Positions 35,794-43,898 of a stretch of 64,000 bases of DNA are shown in pieces. Position numbers and translations under genes: made by a program. Under the pieces are notes generated by a model, which made no database searches, was not told the origin of the DNA, and was given only the letters and a program-made list of their open reading frames with translations. The stretch spans positions 498,501 through 562,500 of the forward strand of contig NQOF01000001.1 in the NCBI GenBank assembly GCA_002270465.1, written 5' to 3'. The stretch comes from Blautia hominis (GTDB lineage: Bacteria > Bacillota > Clostridia > Lachnospirales > Lachnospiraceae). Within the stretch, counting starts at the first letter, position 1. Every line of letters begins with the position of its first letter.

Positions 35794-36336
35794 TTATTTC
35801 TCCATTGCCTCGTATTCTTCTCTAGTGATGCGGAACAAGTCATGGGGCATATGGATCCCATAGTAATACTTAACAAAGGAACCTGCCTTTTTCATGCCGT
35901 TTCTCCCTGCCACATTCCGGGATGCCGTATTGCTGTCCCGGATGATAGAATATACTTCCTCCGCCTTTAATGTCTCAAAAGCATAGTCCCTGCAGGCCCT
36001 GGCTGCCTCTGTGGCGTATCCGTGATGCCAGAACTCTTTGCAGAATAAATACCCAACCTCCAGCACCTGTCTGCCCTCACAATCCTGCATGGTAAGGCCG
36101 CACTGTCCGATGAATTCTCCTGTCTCCTTCAAGATAACAGCCCATAATCCAAAACCATACTGTCTGTAACGCTCTAACTGCCGATCCAGCCATTCCCGGG
36201 CTTCCTCATCCGAAAAAGCATGGGCGTAGGCGTACATTACCTCCGCATCCTGCAGCATTTTGTTTAAAGAAGCCTGGTCCTCCTTACACAGCGTCCTGAG
36301 CACAAGGCGTTCTGTCTCCAACACAACATTTTTCAT
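35794..36336 (-). CDS. GNAT N-acetyltransferase, RimJ/RimL-like
   Basis: Acyltransferase of 180 aa with LETERLVLRTL at the N-terminus, typical of the RimJ/RimL group, motif A in CKEFWHHGYATEAARACRD near 108, and RDSNTASRNVAGRNGMKKAG near 138. Members acetylate ribosomal or other N-termini or small amines. It starts within the last codons of the upstream acetyltransferase (4-nt overlap). Confidence 0.85.
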   Translation of the reverse strand: MKNVVLETERLVLRTLCKEDQASLNKMLQDAEVMYAYAHAFSDEEAREWLDRQLERYRQYGFGLWAVILKETGEFIGQCGLTMQDCEGRQVLEVGYLFCKEFWHHGYATEAARACRDYAFETLKAEEVYSIIRDSNTASRNVAGRNGMKKAGSFVKYYYGIHMPHDLFRITREEYEAMEK

Positions 36337-36836
36337 GATCCCATCTCCTTCTGGTATGCGATTCTCGGTGTTCCGTCTTCCATATATACGGTTCCGCAGG
36401 ATTTGAAACCATTTTTTTCAAACACTCTCTGCATAGTCTTATTTTTCTGATGTGTGTCACCCCGCATGTTTTTGCACCGGGTCAGACACCACTGTACACA
36501 AAACGTTGCCACACCTTTTTTTCTGCCTGCGGAAGCGATCCGGTGCAGGAATCCATAAGGCTCCTCATTCAACCAGCACCCACCCTCTATCTCTCGGTAA
36601 TTGGGTTCTTCTCCTATACAGAACATAAAAACCCCTTCTATTCCATCCGATGACTCACAGATGTATAACACATTACGGTTCAAATCCGTTTCCACGTCTT
36701 CCCTTGCCGGATAACCGTTTGTCCACTGCCCCGGGTTTCCGTTCTCTGCCATGTACGCCCTTGCCTGTTCATACAGGGCCATGATCTCATCTATATCTTT
36801 ATCTTTTGCTTTGCGAATATGAAATTCTGTGTCCAT
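36333..36836 (-). CDS. GNAT family N-acetyltransferase
   Basis: Acyltransferase of about 167 aa (MDTEFHIRKAKDKDIDEIM...). Motif A is weak (RIASAGRKKGVATFCVQW) and motif B reads HQKNKTMQRVFEKNGFKSCG. The start is uncertain: ATG at 36836 fits the family and follows AGGAGAGG, whereas an ATG at 36878 would add 14 residues. The substrate is unknown. It is the first gene of the minus-strand run reaching down to the YgjP-like gene. Confidence 0.78.
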   Translation of the reverse strand: MDTEFHIRKAKDKDIDEIMALYEQARAYMAENGNPGQWTNGYPAREDVETDLNRNVLYICESSDGIEGVFMFCIGEEPNYREIEGGCWLNEEPYGFLHRIASAGRKKGVATFCVQWCLTRCKNMRGDTHQKNKTMQRVFEKNGFKSCGTVYMEDGTPRIAYQKEMGS

Positions 36837-37067
36837 CAATCTGATATCCTCTCCTGCCATGCGCTTTGCCGCATTCATTCCGTACTTTGTTTGTCCGTAA
36901 AACAGCTATGCACAGTATAGCACGATTTTTTCTGATTTTCCACATAGCCCACAGGATTTATCGCGGGTTCCTATTGTTTCAATCTATCATATTTTTCAGA
37001 TTATATAATAATTTTCAATCTATTTACAGTTTCAAATAGTTTTATCTATAATTTTTCATTTTACTTA

Positions 37068-37096
37068 TTGACAAATGCAAACATGACTGTTATAAT
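37068..37096 (+). promoter_or_regulatory. Perfect consensus promoter
   Basis: TTGACA (37068-37073), exactly 17 nt, TATAAT (37091-37096). No protein gene follows on this strand; it points to the candidate sRNA. Confidence 0.9.
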
Positions 37097-37102
37097 GAAC
37101 TC

Positions 37103-37308
37103 ATAAACAAAGAGAGAACAAAATAAAAACAGAAAGGACTGATACCACCGAAAACGTAAACTACCACTCATAATACAAAAGAAAGGACGGTACGGACCAC
37201 CAAGAACTTAACGATTTAACTCATAATAAAACAAGGAAGGTAAAGTCCCATGGACACATCAGATTAAAAGAGTCATTCGGAATGTAAACTTCGGATGACT
37301 CTTTCCTA
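37103..37308 (+). ncRNA. Candidate small RNA with three internal repeats
   Basis: A transcript of about 200 nt is predicted between the perfect promoter and a terminator hairpin. ACTCATAA recurs at about 37100, 37157 and 37220, each followed by an A-rich stretch and a GAAAGGA- or AAGGAAGG-like block (37131, 37181, 37233). The middle repeats share ACC-ACC elements. GGA trinucleotides are frequent in A-rich, probably unpaired context, as in sponges of CsrA-type regulators. The only translatable frame is a 5-codon one (MDTSD) at 37251. Confidence 0.55.
37267..37308 (+). terminator. Terminator of the candidate sRNA
   Basis: Stem AAAGAGTCATTCG (37267-37279) with CGGATGACTCTTT (37292-37304), one G-U pair, followed by a weak pyrimidine tract. 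Confidence 0.7.
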
Positions 37309-37337
37309 TTGCTCAGATATCTCTTTTTTTCTGTAAC

Positions 37338-37371
37338 GAAAAAACCCTTCAGGAGGACTCCCAAAGGGTTT
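37338..37371 (-). terminator. Terminator of the first rubrerythrin gene
   Basis: AAACCCTTT..GAAGGGTTT hairpin with T6 on the minus strand. Confidence 0.85.
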
Positions 37372-37395
37372 GATCATATCTTCTAAATACCATGT

Positions 37396-37992
37396 TTAAT
37401 GTGCAAATGGTGAGAGCTCCAGACGGATGAAATATCCCTGGTCATGGGCGCACACCGGACATTTTTTGGGTGCTTCTTTCCCCCAGTGAACATAACCGCA
37501 TTTCAGACAAATCCATCCTGTCTCCACATCAGATACAAAAAGGTTCTTGTCCTCCAGATACTGGGCAAACTTTCCAAAACGGTCCCCATGGAATTTCTCA
37601 ATATCTGCGATCATATGGAAAGAATTTGCAATCTGTGTAAACCCTTCCTCTTTCGCCTTATCCCCGAAGTTCTTATACACATCATCGTGCTCTTCGTATT
37701 CATTGTGCTGTGCCATGCGCAGAAGTTTATCAATATCGGGAGAGATATCTACCGGATATCCGCCGTCAATCTGAATTGTCTCTCCTGCCATCTCTTTTAA
37801 GTGCTGATAAAAAATGTAAGCATGCTGGCGCTCCTGGTCAGCCGTATAGTTGAAGACAGCCTCCACAACGTGCAGATGTTCTTTTTTGGCCTGTGCTGCA
37901 GCAAAGGTGTAACGGTTCCTGGCCTGGCTCTCACCTGCAAAGGCGCGCATCAGGTTTTCTTTTGTTATGCTTTCTTTAAAATCTACAGACAT
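37396..37992 (-). CDS. rbr: Rubrerythrin
   Basis: Cytosolic peroxidase that reduces H2O2 with electrons from rubredoxin or NADH oxidoreductases, protecting anaerobes from oxygen. The 198-aa protein has diiron ligands in FAGESQAR, ADQERQHA and DIEKFHGDRF, and a C-terminal rubredoxin-like Fe(Cys)4 domain (CLKCGYVH, CPVCAHDQGY). It is monocistronic. A second, shorter rubrerythrin-type gene lies at 42517. The candidate sRNA faces its 3' end. Confidence 0.94.
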   Translation of the reverse strand: MSVDFKESITKENLMRAFAGESQARNRYTFAAAQAKKEHLHVVEAVFNYTADQERQHAYIFYQHLKEMAGETIQIDGGYPVDISPDIDKLLRMAQHNEYEEHDDVYKNFGDKAKEEGFTQIANSFHMIADIEKFHGDRFGKFAQYLEDKNLFVSDVETGWICLKCGYVHWGKEAPKKCPVCAHDQGYFIRLELSPFAH

Positions 37993-38070
37993 ACGATTGC
38001 CTCCTGGTATTTATTTTCCATGTTATTTTTTCCAGAAGTTTCAATTTTATACCTGTATTTCACAGCCTTG

Positions 38071-38670
38071 TCAAATGGTATGATAGAGGGCCTCCAGGAT
38101 TTCCAGAATCTGTTCCCTGGTAAAGCGGCTGCTGTCCAGACATAAATCATATCCCTTCATGCTGCCCCATTTCTCATCTGTATAATTGTTGTAATAATAT
38201 TTTCTCTGTTTATCCACTTTTTTGATCAGCTGCTCTGCCCCTCTTTCATCCCAGACGGTCCTTGCCCGGATAGTCTTGATCCTTGCCTCTATGGGAGCAT
38301 AGATGAAGACGCTTCTGCAGTCCGGTTTATCTCTGAGAATATAATTAGCGCACCGTCCTACGATCACACAGTCTTCCTTTTCGGCGGCCTCCTCAATAAT
38401 CTCTGTCTGTACATTGAAAAGCACATCATTGAGAGGTTCATAGTGGAACTGCCGCTCCATAGCCATATTCTCATCAAAAGAATAACGCCAGGGGCTTTCC
38501 CTCTTCTCGTCCACTTCCTCCAGTTTCTCTTCCGGAAGGTTCTTCTTCTGGGCTGCAAGGGTGATCAAATCCTTATCATAATAATTGATGCCCAGCCGCT
38601 CTGCCAGATCCTGCGCGATTTTTCTGCCATTGCTTCCAAATTCCCTGCCAAGTGCTATCACTTTACCCAT
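38071..38670 (-). CDS. Cytidylate kinase-like family protein
   Basis: P-loop kinase fold of 199 aa (cytidylate kinase 2 group). The N-terminus is VIALGREFGSNGRKIAQDLA, where GREFGSNG replaces the classical Walker A. VIVGRCANYIL is near 100, and RKYYYNNYTDEKWG near 155 matches the lid region. Members are common in Firmicutes and poorly characterised; nucleoside monophosphate kinase activity is inferred. The ATG at 38670 is used because the conserved domain starts directly after it. A MITE cluster fills its upstream region. Confidence 0.8.
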   Translation of the reverse strand: MGKVIALGREFGSNGRKIAQDLAERLGINYYDKDLITLAAQKKNLPEEKLEEVDEKRESPWRYSFDENMAMERQFHYEPLNDVLFNVQTEIIEEAAEKEDCVIVGRCANYILRDKPDCRSVFIYAPIEARIKTIRARTVWDERGAEQLIKKVDKQRKYYYNNYTDEKWGSMKGYDLCLDSSRFTREQILEILEALYHTI

Positions 38671-38721
38671 AACATACCATCCTTCCCTATGCAAACACAC
38701 ATATAGTTCCTGTCTTAACGA

Positions 38722-38810
38722 GTGACGGTTCAACCTTCACAGTCACAAGCAAATCTCCGTGTAAAATGGCCCATTGCCATGAAATTTATGCCCGGCTGCT
38801 GAATAGTTAT
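38722..38810 (+). mobile_element. Degenerate, shortened MITE copy (family 1)
   Basis: Begins GTGACGGTTCA and ends GCTGAATAGTTAT. It is flanked by CTTAACGA (left) and CTTAATTA (right), which reads as a decayed 8-bp target duplication. It lacks the internal GTGGTACGC segment of the full copies. It appears to be the oldest of three insertions at this site. Confidence 0.7.
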
Positions 38811-38818
38811 CTTAATTA

Positions 38819-38952
38819 GTAACTGTTCAGTACCCTCACAGTTACAGGCAAAAATCCATGCATAATCGCCTTTGGCGATGGGATTTTTGCTTGGCCGTGG
38901 TACGCTTTCTTACGGTCAGCGCAGTGAATGCGCAGACCTACTGAATAGTTAT
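38819..38952 (+). mobile_element. MITE family 1, copy 1a
   Basis: 134-bp element with imperfect terminal inverted repeats GTAACTGTTCAG / CTGAATAGTTA(C/T), and internal hairpins (GCAAAAATCC / GGATTTTTGC and GCGCAGTGAATGCGC). Both sides carry CTTAATTA, an 8-bp target duplication. It encodes nothing. GTAA ends and 8-bp duplications are the habits of IS66-type transposons, which probably mobilised it; that is an inference from established IS66 features. Confidence 0.88.
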
Positions 38953-38960
38953 CTTAATTA

Positions 38961-39094
38961 GTAACTGTTCAGTACCCTCACAGTTACAGGCAAAAATCCA
39001 TGCATAATCGCCTTTGGCGATGGGATTTTTGCTTGGCCGTGGTACGCTTTCTTACGGTCAGCGCAGTGAATGCGCAGACCTACTGAATAGTTAT
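38961..39094 (+). mobile_element. MITE family 1, copy 1b
   Basis: Nearly identical to copy 1a and 142 bp away, again flanked by CTTAATTA on both sides (38953-38960 and 39095-39102). The shared flank means each insertion used the same 8-bp target and duplicated it once more, or that the element plus target was tandemly duplicated. Confidence 0.88.
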
Positions 39095-39133
39095 CTTAAT
39101 TATACAAAATTTTCACAGATTTTACAACTTTTT

Positions 39134-40612
39134 TCAGACAGAATGTCCGTCAGACTTATGGGTTCTGTCCTCCTCTATGCCTGTCTGTGCCGGGCCGTCC
39201 ACACAGTGTCCCATATAGTCAAACCGGGAGCCGTGACAGGGACATTCAAAGCATTTTTCATCGGGGTTCCATTCAAGCTGGCAGCCTAAATGAGGGCACT
39301 TTGCTGATACCAGATGGATCTCTCCCTCCTCATCCCTGTATGCTCCGACTTTTTCCCCATCATAGTCCACGATCCCCCCGTGACCGCGGGGAAGCTCCTC
39401 CAGATCACTTCTGCCCTGCGTAAAGATGCGTCTGCCAAGATCCTTTACCGCATGTATGCTGTCTTTGCAGAAATTTCCGGCAGAAGCCGATGGGGTAAAA
39501 CGCTGCGGGGAAAAGATTCCAAACACCTCCGCATCATCCCCCTTACCCAGGATGCTTTCTGTTATCATGCCCGCTGCCGCCATGGATGAGCTCATCCCCC
39601 ATTTTCCAAATCCCGTGGCAGTGTACCAGTCAGGAGTCTCCGCGGAAAACCTGCCGATATAAGGGATTTGGTCCATAGGCATGCAGTCCTGCGCTGACCA
39701 CTGATACTGCACCTTACTTTCCGGATAGAATTCCTGTGCTTTTCTTTTCAGCAGTTCGTACTTTCCCCCTGCACGGTTCTCTCCGGTCCGGTGTCCGCCT
39801 CCTCCCAAAAGCAGATGATCCCCGGCACTTCTGAAGGACCATGCATTTTCCCTGTCTATACCCAGATACATTCCCTCAAGTGCCGGCGCCTGTCCAAGCC
39901 CCAGTACATAGCTGCGCTCCTGGTGCATCCGCATGAAATAATATCCGGGCACATTGAGAAATGGATAATGGCAGGCAAAAACAATTTTCTTAGCGCTGAC
40001 GCTTCCCTTATCCGTCACAAGTCTGTTTCCCTCCGCCTGCAGCACTCTTGTATGCTCATAGACGGTGAGTCCGCAGACCATTGACTGAAGAAACTGAAGA
40101 GGATGAAACCTGGCCTGATCTTCAAAACGTACCCCACCTGACACCTGAAACGGAAGCTCTGTATCCCCGGTAAATCCGGCATCAATTCCCAGCCCGGCGG
40201 CGCTTTTTGCCTCCTCTTTCAGCAGATCAGGTGATTCCAGAGTGTATAAATATGCCGGGCAACGGACAAATCCGCACTCTATCTTCCTGTCATGTATGAT
40301 TTCCTCGTACCGATCTATGGCTTTCTGGTTTTCTCTGCTGTACTTTGCTGCAGCCTCTTCCCCATGCTTTTGCAGAAGCTTCTGATAAATCACGCCGTGC
40401 TGGGATGTGATCTTGGCCGTTGTCTTTCCCGTCTGGCCGTTTCCAACCCTATCCGCTTCCAGTATCACCACCTGCATTCCCTGTTCCGTAAGAAAATGCG
40501 CTGTCAGTATCCCGGCCATTCCTCCGCCCACCACAGCCACATCTGCTGTGATGTCCTGTGTCAGTTCCGGAAAACTCTGTATCTCTGTTTCCTCCATCCA
40601 TAAACTTGTCAT
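39134..40612 (-). CDS. FAD-dependent oxidoreductase with C-terminal Rieske domain
   Basis: DAO-fold flavoprotein of 492 aa fused to a Rieske [2Fe-2S] domain. The FAD motif VAVVGGGMAGILTAHFL is near residue 30. The Rieske ligands CPHLGC and CPCHGSRFD are near 435-460. The architecture matches the YhfW-type family found in Bacillus and Clostridia, of unknown substrate. The cluster probably passes electrons to or from the flavin. The ATG at 40612 follows GGAGG; an upstream in-frame start at 40624 is less well placed. The gene is monocistronic. Confidence 0.88.
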   Translation of the reverse strand: MTSLWMEETEIQSFPELTQDITADVAVVGGGMAGILTAHFLTEQGMQVVILEADRVGNGQTGKTTAKITSQHGVIYQKLLQKHGEEAAAKYSRENQKAIDRYEEIIHDRKIECGFVRCPAYLYTLESPDLLKEEAKSAAGLGIDAGFTGDTELPFQVSGGVRFEDQARFHPLQFLQSMVCGLTVYEHTRVLQAEGNRLVTDKGSVSAKKIVFACHYPFLNVPGYYFMRMHQERSYVLGLGQAPALEGMYLGIDRENAWSFRSAGDHLLLGGGGHRTGENRAGGKYELLKRKAQEFYPESKVQYQWSAQDCMPMDQIPYIGRFSAETPDWYTATGFGKWGMSSSMAAAGMITESILGKGDDAEVFGIFSPQRFTPSASAGNFCKDSIHAVKDLGRRIFTQGRSDLEELPRGHGGIVDYDGEKVGAYRDEEGEIHLVSAKCPHLGCQLEWNPDEKCFECPCHGSRFDYMGHCVDGPAQTGIEEDRTHKSDGHSV

Positions 40613-40826
40613 GGCAGCCTCCATTCTATCTGTCCCTGTAAGGTTCGTACCTTTACGGTTCCATATTTCTTTTCATAGAATGCACCCAATGCTTCCAGGA
40701 TATACAAAAACGGTTTGTTTCTGCGGGAGGATTGCTGCTGCCACACCCAAAAACAGAGACTGCTTTTTGCGCAGCCTCTGTCATATCTCCGGTACATAAC
40801 CCTGTACCGGCTTCACTTTTTCTTTG

Positions 40827-41270
40827 TCAGTCTTCCTGTATCACCAGTTCATCCCCCACTTTGATCCTTCCGCCGTGAAGAACCTTGGTAAATACCCCCT
40901 CTCTGGGCATAATACAGTCCCCCATCTTCTGGAAGATCTCACAGCCGTGATGACATTCCTTCCCAATCTGTGTCAGCTCCAGCACCACATCGTTACAGCG
41001 AAATCTTGTCCCAATGGGCAGGTTCTTAAAATCAAATCCGCTGACGACCAGGTTCTCTCCGAAGGCGCCATCCTTCACCTCTGCTCCGCGGTTCCGGAAA
41101 TCTTCAATCTTTTCATAGCTCAGAAGACTCACCTGGCGATGCCATTTTCCTGCGTGGGCATCCTTTTCAATGCCAAAATCTTCTATAAAATTGGCCTCCT
41201 GAATATTTTTTTTCTGTGTTCCTTTTTTTTCGCTGATACAGACAGCCAGTACCTTTCCCATTGTATTCAT
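40827..41270 (-). CDS. MOSC domain protein
   Basis: MOSC-fold protein of 147 aa (molybdenum cofactor sulfurase C-terminal-like). The conserved region reads RQVSLLSYEKIEDF, DGAFGENLVV and the cysteine block GKECHHGCEIF. MOSC domains bind Mo cofactor or carry sulfur. It overlaps moaA by 4 nt (ATGA), so the two are translationally coupled, supporting a role in Mo/W cofactor metabolism. MogA-like activity has been proposed for such small MOSC proteins but is not shown. Confidence 0.87.
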   Translation of the reverse strand: MNTMGKVLAVCISEKKGTQKKNIQEANFIEDFGIEKDAHAGKWHRQVSLLSYEKIEDFRNRGAEVKDGAFGENLVVSGFDFKNLPIGTRFRCNDVVLELTQIGKECHHGCEIFQKMGDCIMPREGVFTKVLHGGRIKVGDELVIQED

Positions 41271-42247
41271 CCTCCGATTTCAGACATCTTTTTGTTCTCC
41301 AGCCCTTCCTCCTGCGCCTCTCCAAAGCGGTGGCTTCTGGGCTTCTCAAATATGGTCTTTTCCATTACGGCTCCGATCTGCGCATCCGAACTTCCGTCTC
41401 TTAACAGACTGCGCATATCCGCCCCGTGTGAAAACTGCAGACATGGTTTTAAAAATCCCTCTGCGGTGAGCCTGACCCGGTTGCAGTCCCCGCAGAATTT
41501 GTGGGATATGGCACTGATGAATCCTATTTTCCCCTTAAAACCATCCAGCAGCATATATGTACTGGGACCGTTGCCGAATCTGCCGCTTAAGGACACTGCT
41601 TTGCCGTAAGCCTCTTCCAGCAGATGCCGTACATGGTCCTCGGTCTCCTCACCGCAATATTTTCTGCCATACCCTATGGGCATCATTTCAATGAAACGAA
41701 CATCCACCGGTCTGTCTTTTGCCAGACCTGCGATGGGTATCCACTGGTCCTCATTCACACCATGCAGAAGGACGCAATTTACCTTCACACGCACATGGGG
41801 AAACTGCAGGGCTTTATCCATTGCCTCCAAAACTCTGTCAAGCCCTTTTCTCCTGGTGATCTTCTCAAACATCTCCCCGGAGAGGGCATCAAGACTGATA
41901 TTCACGGCATCAATCCCCGCTTCCGCTAAAGCCTCCATCTGGTCACCCAGCAGCGTTCCATTGGTGGTCAGGGTCACATTGTCGATTCCTGGTATGTTTT
42001 TTATCATTTTTACCAGCTCTGCCGCATCTTTTCTCACAAGAGGCTCTCCGCCGGTAATCTTTACCTTGCTGATGCCTTTTTCCGCTAAAATGCGGCACAG
42101 CCTGGCAATCTCATCGTAGGTCAGAATATCGCTGTGCTCCACCTGTTCGATACCGCCTTCCGGCATGCAGTACATGCAGCGCAGGTTGCAGCGGTCCGTG
42201 ATGGAGATGCGGATATATTCAATATTCCGTCTGTACTGATCCAACAT
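41267..42247 (-). CDS. moaA: GTP 3',8-cyclase MoaA
   Basis: Radical SAM enzyme that starts molybdopterin synthesis by converting GTP to 3',8-cyclo-GTP. The 326-aa protein has the radical SAM cysteines in TDRCNLRCMYC, the ITGGEP block, the second 4Fe-4S cluster cysteines in HKFCGDCNRVRL and LKPCLQFS, and the C-terminal double glycine (MSEIGG) needed for activity in the family. It is the first gene of a moaA-MOSC pair; other moa genes are not in the window. Confidence 0.95.
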   Translation of the reverse strand: MLDQYRRNIEYIRISITDRCNLRCMYCMPEGGIEQVEHSDILTYDEIARLCRILAEKGISKVKITGGEPLVRKDAAELVKMIKNIPGIDNVTLTTNGTLLGDQMEALAEAGIDAVNISLDALSGEMFEKITRRKGLDRVLEAMDKALQFPHVRVKVNCVLLHGVNEDQWIPIAGLAKDRPVDVRFIEMMPIGYGRKYCGEETEDHVRHLLEEAYGKAVSLSGRFGNGPSTYMLLDGFKGKIGFISAISHKFCGDCNRVRLTAEGFLKPCLQFSHGADMRSLLRDGSSDAQIGAVMEKTIFEKPRSHRFGEAQEEGLENKKMSEIGG

Positions 42248-42350
42248 AATTTTATCTTCCTGCTTTTCTTAAATATAGTTATAGTATACCTCAAAATTAC
42301 TGAAATTGCACCTGTTACTTTGCCCAATTATGACATTTTACACAAAATAC

Positions 42351-42492
42351 GTTACTGTTCACTCCGTGTCCAGTAACACGCTTCGCGATGCACAGATATG
42401 GCGCATTCTGCCCCATATCGCGCTGGCCGCCTCGGGATTTTCATGCTTCCGGCATGAAAACGCCTCCCGGTACAGTGGCCTGTGACAGTAAC
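42351..42492 (+). mobile_element. MITE family 2, full copy
   Basis: 142-bp element with GTTACTGT..ACAGTAAC ends, flanked by perfect 8-bp duplications CAAAATAC (42343-42350 and 42493-42500). Internal hairpin TTTTCATGC / GCATGAAAA. Distinct in sequence from family 1 but with the same duplication length. Confidence 0.85.
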
Positions 42493-42516
42493 CAAAATAC
42501 CAACAGATTTTCCCTC

Positions 42517-43056
42517 TCAATAATCTTCGCAGTTCAGTTTATAATACCCCTGGGGGCAGCCGCAGACCGGACATCGGATGGGCGCGCAGTCCCCAAACGC
42601 AATATTTCCGCAGTTCATGCAGATCCAAACCATTTCCAGGTCTTTGCAGAATACATGGTTTGTCAGAATATCCTGAGTCAATTGTTCAAAGCGGTAATCA
42701 TGGTGCCGTTCGATTTCTCCTACCTCTCTGAAAAGCCTGGCCACACCTTTAAATCCCTCTTCCTCCGCTTTTTGGGCGAAGTTTTCATACATTTCCGACC
42801 ATTCTTTTTTCTCATCCTCATGGGCTTTGGCCAGATTCCTGCTGGTCTCGGGCATACTTCCGCCGTTCAGGACATTCTTCCATATCTCCGCGTGATGCAG
42901 TTCGTTGCGTGATGTCTCCTCAAAAATCCCTCCGATATGCATGTAGCCTTCATTTCTGGCCTGTTTGGCATAGATCTGGTATTTTCCGCAGGCCTGTAGT
43001 TCTCCTTTGTAGGCCGTTATCAGATTCTTAAAGGTTTCGCTCTCTCTTAATTCCAT
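42517..43056 (-). CDS. Rubrerythrin family protein
   Basis: Ferritin-like diiron domain plus C-terminal rubredoxin-like domain, 179 aa. Ligand motifs are AYKGELQACGKY, EETSRNELHHAEIW and EIERHHDYRF. The Fe(Cys)4 domain has CMNCGNIAFGD and CPVCGCPQGYY. It resembles a shorter rubrerythrin, likely a peroxide reductase. Unlike the gene at 37396 it lacks the typical FAGESQ entry motif, so substrate or partners may differ. Confidence 0.88.
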   Translation of the reverse strand: MELRESETFKNLITAYKGELQACGKYQIYAKQARNEGYMHIGGIFEETSRNELHHAEIWKNVLNGGSMPETSRNLAKAHEDEKKEWSEMYENFAQKAEEEGFKGVARLFREVGEIERHHDYRFEQLTQDILTNHVFCKDLEMVWICMNCGNIAFGDCAPIRCPVCGCPQGYYKLNCEDY

Positions 43057-43102
43057 GTTCTCTCCGCTGTTCCGGCTTTACACTATTCTATGTACAGCGG
43101 CC

Positions 43103-43438
43103 TCATTTCTTTCCTCTCACCAGGTCATAACTTTCCTCTATCATCCTGCAGATTTCTTCCTCCGGTACAGAGCCGTCCAAAATAACGGAATTCCAATGCT
43201 CTTTATTCAGGTGGTAAGCAGGGAGCACTGAGGTATAGGCTGCGCGCCAGAAATCCCTCCACTGGGGGTCTGTCTTCAGATTCACCCAGATATTTCCCTC
43301 CCGCTCAAATATCCACGCAAAGATCTTCCTGCTGCCTTTTATCCGGATAACTGTCCAGTTCTGATCATGAAAAGGATAGTCCTCAAATACATCCGGCATT
43401 TTCAGACAATAGGAAACTGCTTTCTCTCTGGTTCTCAT
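43103..43438 (-). CDS. MmcQ/YjbR family protein
   Basis: Small protein of 111 aa with the YjbR/CyaY-like fold: KMPDVFEDYPFHDQNWTVIRI at the start, IWVNLKTDPQ near 70 and HLNKEHWNSVILDGSVP near 85. The family has been called DNA-binding by fold similarity, but function is not established. It is monocistronic and divergent from the ilvB T-box leader. Confidence 0.87.
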   Translation of the reverse strand: MRTREKAVSYCLKMPDVFEDYPFHDQNWTVIRIKGSRKIFAWIFEREGNIWVNLKTDPQWRDFWRAAYTSVLPAYHLNKEHWNSVILDGSVPEEEICRMIEESYDLVRGKK

Positions 43439-43509
43439 AGGGACCTCCTCTTTTTTCTTCCAGTATACAGGAATCCCGGTATGCCGTCAAATTGTTCATT
43501 TTTCAACCA

Positions 43510-43538
43510 TTGACAGAATTCATTTTGTGTGTTATGCT
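43510..43538 (+). promoter_or_regulatory. Promoter of the ilvBN operon
   Basis: TTGACA (43510-43515), 17 nt, TATGCT (43533-43538), upstream of the T-box leader. Confidence 0.75.
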
Positions 43539-43568
43539 ATAAAACAATTAAAAAAGCATTTAGATAAA

Positions 43569-43850
43569 TGCGGTGACGGGGAGGAGTACATACCCAGCCG
43601 GCTTTCAGAGAGAAGATGTATGGTGTGAATCTTCAGCAAGGAAGTATGGAAGTAGCCCCTGAGCAGTGAGCCGAACAGAGATGAGATATCTCTAAGTAGA
43701 CCTCAACGTCCCTTTCCCACGTTACAGGGAAAACAGTATCGATATCCCTATGACTATCCGTACTGGCAAAGCGCAGGATTTTTCCTGAAATCAGGTGGTA
43801 CCACGGATGACTTATCCGCCCTGAACTGAATTCTCAGTTCAGGGCGTTTT
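43569..43850 (+). ncRNA. T-box leader of ilvBN
   Basis: tRNA-sensing leader. The T-box consensus AGGTGGTACCACGG (43793-43806) is followed by the terminator hairpin GCCCTGAACTGA / TCAGTTCAGGGC with a T tract (43818-43848). Stem I includes GTGTGAATCTTC near 43622, where ATC (Ile) is the likely specifier codon, with CTT (Leu) as an alternative. Uncharged tRNA should stabilise the antiterminator and turn on acetolactate synthase. Confidence 0.93.
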
Positions 43851-43898
43851 TCATTGTATCAGGACCATCTAAAAATGAGTTAAAGGAGGATTTTGTCC

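Noticed and set aside
39014-39289. Open frames in the MITE cluster
   Set aside because: They arise from the hairpin element sequence and have no start signals or family similarity.
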